A stretch of 64,000 nucleotides of DNA, taken from Sporomusa malonica (GTDB taxonomy: Bacteria; Bacillota; Negativicutes; Sporomusales; Sporomusaceae). The notes under the pieces were generated by a model. That model was not told the DNA's origin. It saw only the letters and a program-made list of their open reading frames with translations, and did not search any database. This document shows, in pieces, positions 1 through 6,459 of the stretch; the stretch's first letter is position 1, and the number at the start of each line of letters is the position of its first letter. Where the stretch lies: NCBI RefSeq assembly GCF_900176355.1, contig NZ_FWXI01000026.1, positions 1-64,000 on the forward strand. The letters are read 5' to 3'. Made by a program: the position numbers and the translations under genes.

Positions 1-100
1 CCCAAGGCTAGATACAGAGTGGCTGGCTAAGCCTTCTCAGGCGGGATTCCCACCCGCTATACTCTGTGCACTTCTTGGCGCACAGAACCGTCCCCGCGAG
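1..100. repeat. hairpin-rich repeat remnant with REP-like motif
   Basis: This non-coding stretch is dense in inverted repeats. ACAGAGT (14-20) pairs with ACTCTGT (61-67) around an inner GCGGG/CCCGC hairpin (41-56), and TGTGC pairs with GCACA further right. It ends with AGAACCGTCCCC (84-95), the same core as the large palindrome at 34087-34157. It looks like the end of a mobile or REP-type element whose remainder lies outside the window. The family is not identified. Confidence 0.35.
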
Positions 101-227
101 TCTTCCGCAAACATAAGGCTTTTCAATTCAATATAATACCTTTCAGAATAATTCTAGAAGGTCTGTTAAGAACTCTATACAATAAAAGCACTTATCGTAC
201 CATTAGCAAAGTTGAGGTATTGATTCA

Positions 228-1214
228 TCATCCGTTAATCTGCTTATAAGCCCATGACGGTCTCTCCATCATATCCACATTTTCTCCCACAAAATCTGCA
301 GGAAAGCCTTCGACAATCTGATTATCCAAAATAGTGCTTCTTTGCTTAACCACACTTCCAGACTTTACTAAAGTATTTGTACCCAGCACACTATAATCGC
401 AGACAATAGAACCAGACTCAATGATAGAATTAGGACCAATTGTGGTTCCATGAATGACGCATCCAGGTCCAATCGTAACATTGTCCTCGATAATTAGTTC
501 ATTATCAGGCAGCAAATGCAAAACTGTGTTTTCAAGGATTTGCACATTGCTGCCGATCTTCACTGGACCGTGTGAGTTTCCAATAATTCTCACGCCTGAG
601 GCAATTATTGAGTTACTACCTATCTTAACGTTTCCTGTAATTTCGGCGGAATCAAATATAACCGCTGAATCGTCAATTATCGGATACCTGTCACCGTAGT
701 TGTAAAGTTTCCCCATTTGTTTACCTCCCATCGGCCCAAATACTAGACTGACTTCTTCCACTAAACGTAAACCAATATCATTGCCCCGCATCCTTGCAAT
801 CATATTTTTGTCCTTATCAGTCAATTTTCTAATTACTCGGCCCGGCCTACCGACAACAACAGATTCGTCAGGAATCATAGTTCCTGCTGGTACAATCGTA
901 CCTTCACCAAATATGCACATATTGCCAATGTTAGAGCCTGGAAGAAAGATGGTACCATTGCCTATCTCACATAAATCGCCAATCTGCGCTCCGATGGCAA
1001 TGCATTTATGCCCAAATACAGTTTTGCTGCCAACTCTGACAGGATGCTCAGACGTACCGATTATGACCGAGTTCTCAAGGACCCAAGTGTTATTGCCAAT
1101 CTTTAAGGAATTATCTGTCGACCGCAGAACCGACCCCTGAGCTATGTAAACATTATCCCCCAACCGGAATGAACCAACCAGTCTGGCTGAATCATCAACT
1201 CGCAGATTTGACAT
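228..1214 (-). CDS. tandem left-handed beta-helix (hexapeptide repeat) protein, gamma-carbonic-anhydrase/acyltransferase-like
   Basis: The protein has 328 residues and two consecutive left-handed beta-helix domains (about 1-125 and 185-320) joined by a short non-repetitive linker. Hexapeptide turns such as IGNNTW, IGAQIG, IGSNSI and IGPNSI recur throughout. Each half resembles a single-domain gamma-class carbonic anhydrase/YrdA-type protein, with a GHKCIAIG-like segment in the first and GPGCVIHG in the second. Single-domain relatives are usually 170-200 residues, so this is a duplicated form. Not every metal-binding His is evident, so enzymatic activity is uncertain; a sugar or amino-acid acyltransferase role is possible. 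AGGGAGGA sits just before the ATG. It stands alone, and its base composition is AT-richer than the next operon. Confidence 0.7.
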   Translation of the reverse strand: MSNLRVDDSARLVGSFRLGDNVYIAQGSVLRSTDNSLKIGNNTWVLENSVIIGTSEHPVRVGSKTVFGHKCIAIGAQIGDLCEIGNGTIFLPGSNIGNMCIFGEGTIVPAGTMIPDESVVVGRPGRVIRKLTDKDKNMIARMRGNDIGLRLVEEVSLVFGPMGGKQMGKLYNYGDRYPIIDDSAVIFDSAEITGNVKIGSNSIIASGVRIIGNSHGPVKIGSNVQILENTVLHLLPDNELIIEDNVTIGPGCVIHGTTIGPNSIIESGSIVCDYSVLGTNTLVKSGSVVKQRSTILDNQIVEGFPADFVGENVDMMERPSWAYKQING

Positions 1215-1303
1215 AGAGTTCCTCCCTTAAGACTAATTTTCTGAAATATTAATCACAACCGCTCCTGATTATATTTTACTATGAAGTTTTTTCTTTAAAA
1301 AGC

Positions 1304-1411
1304 CTTGTTATACGGTTTGAAGAACCACAGACAGAACTTGCGGGTGATGTAAAAGGTTATAAAGTGGCTACTGTTAGAACGGAATGCGGAGATATAAGCC
1401 TAATAGTTTAA
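1304..1411 (+). pseudogene. possible 3' remnant of an unidentified gene
   Basis: One frame gives 35 protein-like residues, including the stretch DVKGYKVATVRTECGDISLI, and ends at TAA (1409-1411). There is no start codon with a ribosome binding site, and the sequence upstream of about 1304 stops looking coding. It may be the tail of a deleted gene. No family was recognised. The rest of the 1215-1502 gap holds only the terminator of the opposite operon. Confidence 0.25.
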
Positions 1412-1445
1412 GCATCAAAAAAACCGTTGGCAAAAAAAACAGAAA

Positions 1446-1478
1446 ACCCGGTAAAGCTGTCTTCTAGACTTACCGGGT
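1446..1478 (-). terminator. terminator of walJ-htrA-rlmH
   Basis: ACCCGGTAA (1446-1454) pairs perfectly with TTACCGGGT (1470-1478). On the minus strand the hairpin is followed by TTTTCTG and a run of eight T, 25 bases after the rlmH stop. Confidence 0.8.
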
Positions 1479-1502
1479 CTTTACCTACCATTTTGTGCAC
1501 CA

Positions 1503-1982
1503 TTACCAATGATACGGTTCTCCCCGACTAATCTTAAACGCCCGATACACCTGCTCAACGAGGAGCAGCCGAATCATCTGATGCGTAAACGTCATCTTAG
1601 AAAACGACAGCCTTTCCTTAGCGGCCCCCACGACCTCGGCAGACAAGCCAAAGGCTCCGCCGATCACGAAGGTGATATCGCTTTGCCCGCTCAGTGCCAG
1701 GCTATCAAACTTGGCAGCAAGCTGCTCAGATGACATTGCTTGTCCTGCTACATCGAGCACAATTAGATAGCTGCCCTGACGAACGGCTTTTAAAATGCGC
1801 TCACCCTCACGGGTGAGCGCTTGTGTTTTTTCAGCTGGGGAGGGGCTATCAGGCATACGCTCTTCTGCAAGCTCAACGATGTCGAGCTTGCAGAACGGGG
1901 TCAAACGTTTTAAGAATTCCTGAATTCCCGCAGTCAGATACTTCTCTTTTATTTTACCTACCGTTACAATAGTAATCTTCAT
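1503..1982 (-). CDS. rlmH: 23S rRNA pseudouridine-1915 N3-methyltransferase
   Basis: RlmH (159 residues, the normal family length) is a SPOUT-class methyltransferase that uses SAM to methylate pseudouridine 1915 of 23S rRNA, on 70S ribosomes. The start MKITIVTVGKIKEKYL, the glycine loop FVIGGAFGLS and the C-terminal ISRGEPYHW are diagnostic; the last includes the conserved EPYH. It lies one base beyond the htrA stop, so it is co-transcribed. The order walJ-htrA-rlmH is the one long known from Firmicutes near the wal locus. Confidence 0.95.
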   Translation of the reverse strand: MKITIVTVGKIKEKYLTAGIQEFLKRLTPFCKLDIVELAEERMPDSPSPAEKTQALTREGERILKAVRQGSYLIVLDVAGQAMSSEQLAAKFDSLALSGQSDITFVIGGAFGLSAEVVGAAKERLSFSKMTFTHQMIRLLLVEQVYRAFKISRGEPYHW

Positions 1983-1983
1983 A

Positions 1984-3102
1984 TTATTGGCCAGGCATTT
2001 CTTCTAAAAGCACGTTAATGGTCTGGTTCTGTCCATTCCTTTTGATGATGACATCAACGTGTCCGCCTACTTGCTGAGTGTCGAGAACTGCTCTAAGCTC
2101 GGCTACACTGTTAGTCTCGGCACCGGCTACTTTCAAGATGATATCACCTTCGCGCATACCTGATTTATAAGCTGGGCCGCTCTGTGATACCTTGGCAAGA
2201 TACACGCCTTTTTCGAGGTTGAGTTCATAGCCGTATTTCGCAGCAGACGCCTGGTCTAATGCGCCTACACCAAGGTAGGCTCTGATTACCCGCCCCTTGT
2301 CGATCAGCGACTGGAGGATGGGCCTAGCACTGTTAATGGGGATGGCAAAGCCAATGCCTTCTACACCAGATAGAGCAATTTTTGCGCTATTGATACCAAC
2401 AACCACACCGTCAGCATTGACGAGAGCCCCGCCGGAATTTCCGGGGTTAATGGCGGCATCAGTTTGAATTAGCTTGAAGCGACGCTCACCGATATCAAGT
2501 GAGCGGTTAAGGGCGCTGACTACTCCAGCAGTTACACTGCCTTTAAACTCCAAACCAAGCGGATTGCCAATAGCAATGGCGGGTTCACCTACCATGAGTG
2601 AGTCCGAGTCACCCAGTGTAGCCACCGGCAGATCCGTCGCATCCACTTTGACAACTGCTAAATCAGTCGCCTGGTCACTACCAATAACTTTGCCGGTCAG
2701 ATTGCGGCCATCAGCTAAGGATACGGCAATCTCCTGGGCGTTTTGCACTACATGGAAGTTTGTAGCTATATAACCTTGGGCATCAAAGATAACCCCTGAG
2801 CCCGAGCCTTGTTCAACAAGTACTTTACGGTTGAACATATCACGAGCAAATGCTTTGTTCGTAATGCCGACAACCGCCGGACCGACAGATTGAGCGGCCC
2901 GCACGATGGGCGTATTGCGTGATTCTGATACATTCGCCTGCGCAGTTGGCGGCTGCAAACCTTTGAACGGCATACCTGCAGCATCTGGTTTTTTTGCTTT
3001 ATCTGCTATATTGCCGCCACAGCCTACCACTAAGGTAGCGCCAATAATCATGCTGATTAATGATATTGCGATATAGGGAGTTAACCTTTTAAACCATTTC
3101 AT
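1984..3102 (-). CDS. htrA: HtrA/DegP-type serine protease, membrane- or lipid-anchored, one PDZ domain
   Basis: The protein has 372 residues. It begins with a hydrophobic export segment (about 8-27) ending in VVGC, so Cys28 could be lipidated. The trypsin-like domain carries the triad His117 (TNFHVV), Asp147 (ATDLAV) and Ser223 (GNSGGA). One PDZ domain fills about 275-370 and would bind unfolded C-termini. HtrA proteases degrade or chaperone misfolded envelope proteins. GGAGG precedes the ATG with good spacing. It is the middle gene of walJ-htrA-rlmH, although 220 bases containing a repeat separate it from walJ. Confidence 0.93.
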   Translation of the reverse strand: MKWFKRLTPYIAISLISMIIGATLVVGCGGNIADKAKKPDAAGMPFKGLQPPTAQANVSESRNTPIVRAAQSVGPAVVGITNKAFARDMFNRKVLVEQGSGSGVIFDAQGYIATNFHVVQNAQEIAVSLADGRNLTGKVIGSDQATDLAVVKVDATDLPVATLGDSDSLMVGEPAIAIGNPLGLEFKGSVTAGVVSALNRSLDIGERRFKLIQTDAAINPGNSGGALVNADGVVVGINSAKIALSGVEGIGFAIPINSARPILQSLIDKGRVIRAYLGVGALDQASAAKYGYELNLEKGVYLAKVSQSGPAYKSGMREGDIILKVAGAETNSVAELRAVLDTQQVGGHVDVIIKRNGQNQTINVLLEEMPGQ

Positions 3103-3128
3103 GCGATCGCCTCCTACTTATTTTTAAG

Positions 3129-3311
3129 AAAAGACTTAGCTTGTGCCAAGTCCTTCAGGACACCGGCAGAAGCCTTAGTCGTTCTTATGGCAACAGAATT
3201 GCGTTATAAATTCTGGTAGACTAAAGAAAACACGACTTGCGCCGAGCCTTTGGCGACAGCGGAAAAGCCGCCTGTGCCCTTTGGGTAATGTTGCCCTTAT
3301 CCAGACGGAAA
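3129..3311 (+). repeat. dispersed hairpin repeat, divergent copy C
   Basis: The walJ-htrA gap holds pieces shared with the repeats at 5689-5837 and 57437-57602: GACTTAGCTT near 3133, GCCTGTGCCCTTTGGGTA near 3270 and CCCTTATCCAG near 3296. Several internal inverted repeats are present. It is the most divergent member, so borders are approximate. Confidence 0.5.
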
Positions 3312-3322
3312 GTTATATTTTC

Positions 3323-4102
3323 TTACAGGGCGGGAAATCCCGAAATTTGTTGAGGATAGGTAAGTTGCAAAGTAATATCTTGACCTAGTTTGCAGCCTTG
3401 ATCTGTTAAAATCGCGCCCACCGTCTCCTCTGCTAATTCAGGCCGATTATTTTCCTGGCTCATGTGAGCCAAAAAAACATGTGTATGGGCCTTACGGTTG
3501 AGTCTTGCCAGAGCCCAGCCTGCGTCAGTATTGGCAAGATGGCCACGGTTGCTCATAATCCGTTTTTTTAAATGCCAGGGGTAGCTGCCATTTTTCAGCA
3601 TGTCAACATCGTGGTTGGATTCCAAAACCAACACATCAGACAGCGCCAAGGCATCCTTAACTGTCGGCGTGACAAAGCCGAGGTCTGTGGCAACACAAAC
3701 CTTGGTATTGCCGGCCTGCAGACGAAAGCCCACAGGATCTGCTGCATCATGGGAAATGCTAAAAGGCTCAACCTTTACCTTGCCAATATCAAGACTGTCA
3801 GGGAGTGTCTTGCAACACTCATCAGGCAGCGACGTCCTGCAGTACATTGACTGCCAGGTATCAGGCCGGGCGTAGGCAGGCAAACGGTATTTTTTAAGTA
3901 GTGTCTGTAAGCCGCTAACATGGTCGCGGTGCTCGTGGGTGATGAACACGCCATCAAGATCTTCAACCTTGGTACCAATGTTATCAAGCGACTGTTTGAT
4001 GCGCCGCGCACTGATGCCAGCATCAACCAACAGCTTGGTATTGTCTATTTCAATAAATATTGCATTCCCAGTACTGCCGCTGGCTAAAACTTGAATTTGC
4101 AT
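3323..4102 (-). CDS. walJ: metallo-beta-lactamase-fold hydrolase WalJ (YycJ)
   Basis: The protein has 259 residues with an MBL fold. The signature THEHRDH is at 55-61 (His56, His58, Asp60, His61), and further metal ligands are suggested by SISHDA and ESNHD. The N-terminus MQIQVLASGSTGNAIFIE is typical of WalJ/YycJ, a putative exonuclease-like hydrolase linked to coordination of cell division and DNA replication. AGAGG lies before the ATG. Upstream walRK genes are not in this window; the next gene is a phosphohexomutase. Confidence 0.88.
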   Translation of the reverse strand: MQIQVLASGSTGNAIFIEIDNTKLLVDAGISARRIKQSLDNIGTKVEDLDGVFITHEHRDHVSGLQTLLKKYRLPAYARPDTWQSMYCRTSLPDECCKTLPDSLDIGKVKVEPFSISHDAADPVGFRLQAGNTKVCVATDLGFVTPTVKDALALSDVLVLESNHDVDMLKNGSYPWHLKKRIMSNRGHLANTDAGWALARLNRKAHTHVFLAHMSQENNRPELAEETVGAILTDQGCKLGQDITLQLTYPQQISGFPAL

Positions 4103-4189
4103 AATTACCTCTTTTGAATATACCTTATTAACGAGGAATATATTCGACTTAAATGCGGCAAATCCTTTTTAACTGCAGCAATTATGGGT

Positions 4190-5563
4190 TCAAACACACA
4201 ACTTTCCAGTACTTTGCACGCATTGTTTGGGCAGCTTGTCGCTAACAGCTACTCGTACATCAGACGGTAGTGCATTTAGCAGAATTGCTGTAATTTCTTT
4301 CAACCGGCCCTCAGATTTAGCCTCAAACCGCAAGGTAAAAAGCGGTTCGGTAACAGAAGCTCGAATCATACCCCACCCATCGTCAAACTCAATCCGTACA
4401 CCATCAATCAGGTTGGGACTGTAGTTTACAAGCTTATCGGCCACCTGCATGAGTACGGCCGCTTTATCTGCCCCTAGGTACGGAACGCGAATATCTGGTG
4501 TTAGTAAATAGTTGGGAATATTATCCACCTGTGCGGCCAGACTGCCTTGGTCAGCCACTAACTCACATACTTTGAGTCCTGAGAACATACCGTCATCATA
4601 ACCTAGCTCGCGGAAAAAGAAGTGACCGCTAATTTCACCGGCAAATAGGGCATTCTCCCTTAAAAAAGCCGCTTTGCTAAAGGTATGTCCCGCCCGCGCC
4701 ATGATGGCACGACCGCCGGCTTTAGTCACTTCTTCCGGCACAACCATGGAGCATTTGGCATCATAGATAATTGCACCTTTTTCGCGGGCAAGGTAAAACT
4801 GGGCAATTAGCACCATAATATCATCATTATCAAGTGCATGGCCGGTTTCATCGACAAAGCCTACCCTGTCACCATCACCGTCAAAACCGATCCCCAGCGC
4901 AGCACCACTTGCACGCACGGCTTCACCGAGGGCTGTTAGGTTTTCGGCAAGCGCCGGATTAGGTGGATGATTGGGGAAACGCCCGTCAGGTGTACAGTTA
5001 ATTTCAATTACTTCATACCCCAGCCGTTGAAACAACTTAGGAGCAATAGTCGCCGTCGCACCGTTTCCAGCATCAACCACGACTTTCAACCTGCCTGAGC
5101 GAGCCTTGCTTGCTGTATGCTCAATATAGTCAGCAATAACCGGCAGCTGTCTCACTGAACCCTGGCCCTGCGTACGGGCGTTTATTGCTACCATCTGCCC
5201 AATTTGCGCTACATCCTCTTCACTGACCGGCTGTGGGCCAAGTACCAGCTTAAAACCATTATACTGGGCCGGGTTATGGGAGGCCGTAACCATAACGCCG
5301 CCAGTTGCGCCAGTGGCTTTGAGCGCATAGTAGAACACTGGCGTTGCAACTGTTCCAATGTCAATGACCTGACAGCCTGATTCGGCTAAACCATCAATCA
5401 TAATACGCTGCAGGCTGGGCGTAGACAGTCTGATATCGCCTCCTACCACTACCTTCTGTCCGGTAAGCTTAACACCAACCGCTAAAGCAATACGCCTGGC
5501 CATAACATCGGTTAGCTCTCTGCCAGCCACGCCACGTATATCACAAGCTTGAAAAATATTCAT
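4190..5563 (-). CDS. phosphomannomutase/phosphoglucomutase
   Basis: This alpha-D-phosphohexomutase (457 residues) interconverts hexose 1- and 6-phosphates and feeds sugar-nucleotide synthesis. All active-site loops are present: the phosphoserine loop TASHNP (93-98), metal loop DGDGDR (228-233), sugar-binding GEISGH (309-314) and a C-terminal phosphate-binding domain. The start MNIFQACDIRG was chosen because GGAAAGGGGA precedes it; a longer frame adds 12 residues without a ribosome binding site. It may supply the glycosyltransferases at 57.8-64 kb. Specificity for mannose or glucose cannot be told from sequence. Confidence 0.9.
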   Translation of the reverse strand: MNIFQACDIRGVAGRELTDVMARRIALAVGVKLTGQKVVVGGDIRLSTPSLQRIMIDGLAESGCQVIDIGTVATPVFYYALKATGATGGVMVTASHNPAQYNGFKLVLGPQPVSEEDVAQIGQMVAINARTQGQGSVRQLPVIADYIEHTASKARSGRLKVVVDAGNGATATIAPKLFQRLGYEVIEINCTPDGRFPNHPPNPALAENLTALGEAVRASGAALGIGFDGDGDRVGFVDETGHALDNDDIMVLIAQFYLAREKGAIIYDAKCSMVVPEEVTKAGGRAIMARAGHTFSKAAFLRENALFAGEISGHFFFRELGYDDGMFSGLKVCELVADQGSLAAQVDNIPNYLLTPDIRVPYLGADKAAVLMQVADKLVNYSPNLIDGVRIEFDDGWGMIRASVTEPLFTLRFEAKSEGRLKEITAILLNALPSDVRVAVSDKLPKQCVQSTGKLCV

Positions 5564-5586
5564 ACTTGTCCCCTTTCCGGTATGTA

Positions 5587-5613
5587 AAAGACTTGGCATA
5601 AGGCCAAGTCTTT
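5587..5613 (-). promoter_or_regulatory. leader hairpin upstream of the phosphohexomutase
   Basis: AAAGACTTGGC (5587-5597) pairs perfectly with GCCAAGTCTTT (5603-5613), 24 bases before the start codon of the minus-strand mutase. It looks like an intrinsic terminator or attenuator, but the T-tract (TCTTTTACAT) is short. Confidence 0.45.
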
Positions 5614-5688
5614 ATTCTGCTAGCAAATATTGTATCATGCCGTTACCTAGTCTTCAACTAGTCACCTTCCCCACTCATGTTACATAAC

Positions 5689-5837
5689 ATAAAGTAGACT
5701 TAGCTTCAGATGGGGTTTTAACCCCACCTGAAGGTTAGTCGCCCTTATCCAGGGACTTAGCCGCTCGCCTGTGCCCTTTGGGTATAACTCTCACTTGTAG
5801 AAGTGGGAGTCTTAGAGCGGGTTAGTCTTCGGATAAA
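5689..5837 (+). repeat. dispersed hairpin repeat, copy A
   Basis: This copy runs from ATAAAGTAGACTTAGC to GGGTTAGTCTTCGGATAAA. It contains hairpin 1 (CTTCAGATGGGG...CCCCACCTGAAG, 5704-5733), the segment CTCGCCTGTGCCCTTTGGGTATAAC and a small CACTT/AAGTG hairpin. It matches copy D (57437-57602, opposite strand) nearly end to end but lacks the second arm of D's large hairpin. It ends four bases before the ribosome binding site of the selenoprotein gene, so it forms most of that gene's leader. Confidence 0.75.
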
Positions 5838-5856
5838 GCAGGAAGGAGGTTTATCT

Positions 5857-6459
5857 ATGAAAAAATGCTTGACTGAGTCATGTGTCCAGGAGTGTCCGCG
5901 CATAGGGATTGGCGAAAGAGCACCAAACTTTTGCACAAGTGCATATTACTGTGGGCGTGAAATTGAGGTTTGCTTGGAGGATTATTTAGGTAAGTGGCTG
6001 CTCGTATTCTTTTATTCCAGTGATTTCACTTTTGTTTGACCGACCGAACTGGCGGCAGTTGCCGCCCATTATCCGCATATTAGAAGACTTGGCGCCGACG
6101 CCATAGCTATCAGTACTGACAGTGTCTACTCACATAAAATCTTTCACGAGATTTCGCCAAATGCAAGTAAAGTCCAGTATCCACTTTTATCTGACCGCAC
6201 CGGCAATATTACCAAGTCGTATGGGGTCTACAATTTTGAGGCTGGTGCCTCATTTCGAGCGACCTTTCTGATTGATCCTGAGGGCATAATCCGCTACTAT
6301 TCGGTCTATCCGCGCGAGGTTGGCCGCAATGTCCGTGAAATTGTCCGCACTCTTGAAGGCACGCAATACGGCGAAGCAACCGGTGAAGGCGTCCCAGCTG
6401 GCTGGGAGCCTGGTATGCCAGGGATTAAACGCGATTTTAGAAAAGTGGGCCAGTATTAA
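5857..6459 (+). CDS. selenocysteine-containing peroxiredoxin (AhpC/Prx family), UGA codon 61
   Basis: The start ATG has GGAAGGAGG seven bases upstream. The frame is open for 60 codons, meets TGA at 6037-6039, then continues for 139 codons to TAA at 6457-6459 (200 residues with Sec61). The UGA falls exactly at the peroxidatic cysteine of the Prx motif: FTFV-U-PTE in place of FTFVCPTE. Prx features continue beyond it: ISTDSVYSH, the arginine of SFRATFLIDPEG, and PAGWEPG. The protein would reduce peroxides in the cytosol. Cys4, 9, 13, 26, 32 and 39 all precede Sec61; no cysteine follows, so the usual C-terminal resolving Cys is missing. The conserved Pro of the PxxxTxxC motif is Ser54. A standard gene caller would truncate it to 60 residues. 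It converges with the hydrogenase operon, overlapping by 4 bases. Confidence 0.88.
6040..6068 (+). promoter_or_regulatory. candidate bacterial SECIS hairpin
   Basis: Eleven bases after the UGA, GGCGGC (6051-6056) pairs perfectly with GCCGCC (6061-6066) across the four-base loop AGTT. The loop begins 17 bases from the UGA and contains GU. Known bacterial SECIS elements sit directly 3' of the UGA and have a G/U-containing apical loop bound by SelB. The stem is shorter than that of E. coli fdhF, so this is an inference from position and loop. Confidence 0.65.

Noticed and set aside
5803..6039. A 78-residue gene starting at 5803 and ending at the TGA.
   Set aside because: The upstream part lies in repeat copy A, the ribosome binding site supports the ATG at 5857, and the protein clearly continues past the TGA as a peroxiredoxin.
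6037..6039. A frameshift or nonsense mutation explaining the broken peroxiredoxin.
   Set aside because: The frame is unchanged on both sides, the TGA is exactly the catalytic Cys codon, the rest of the gene is intact, and a hairpin follows at the SECIS position. Resequencing would settle it.
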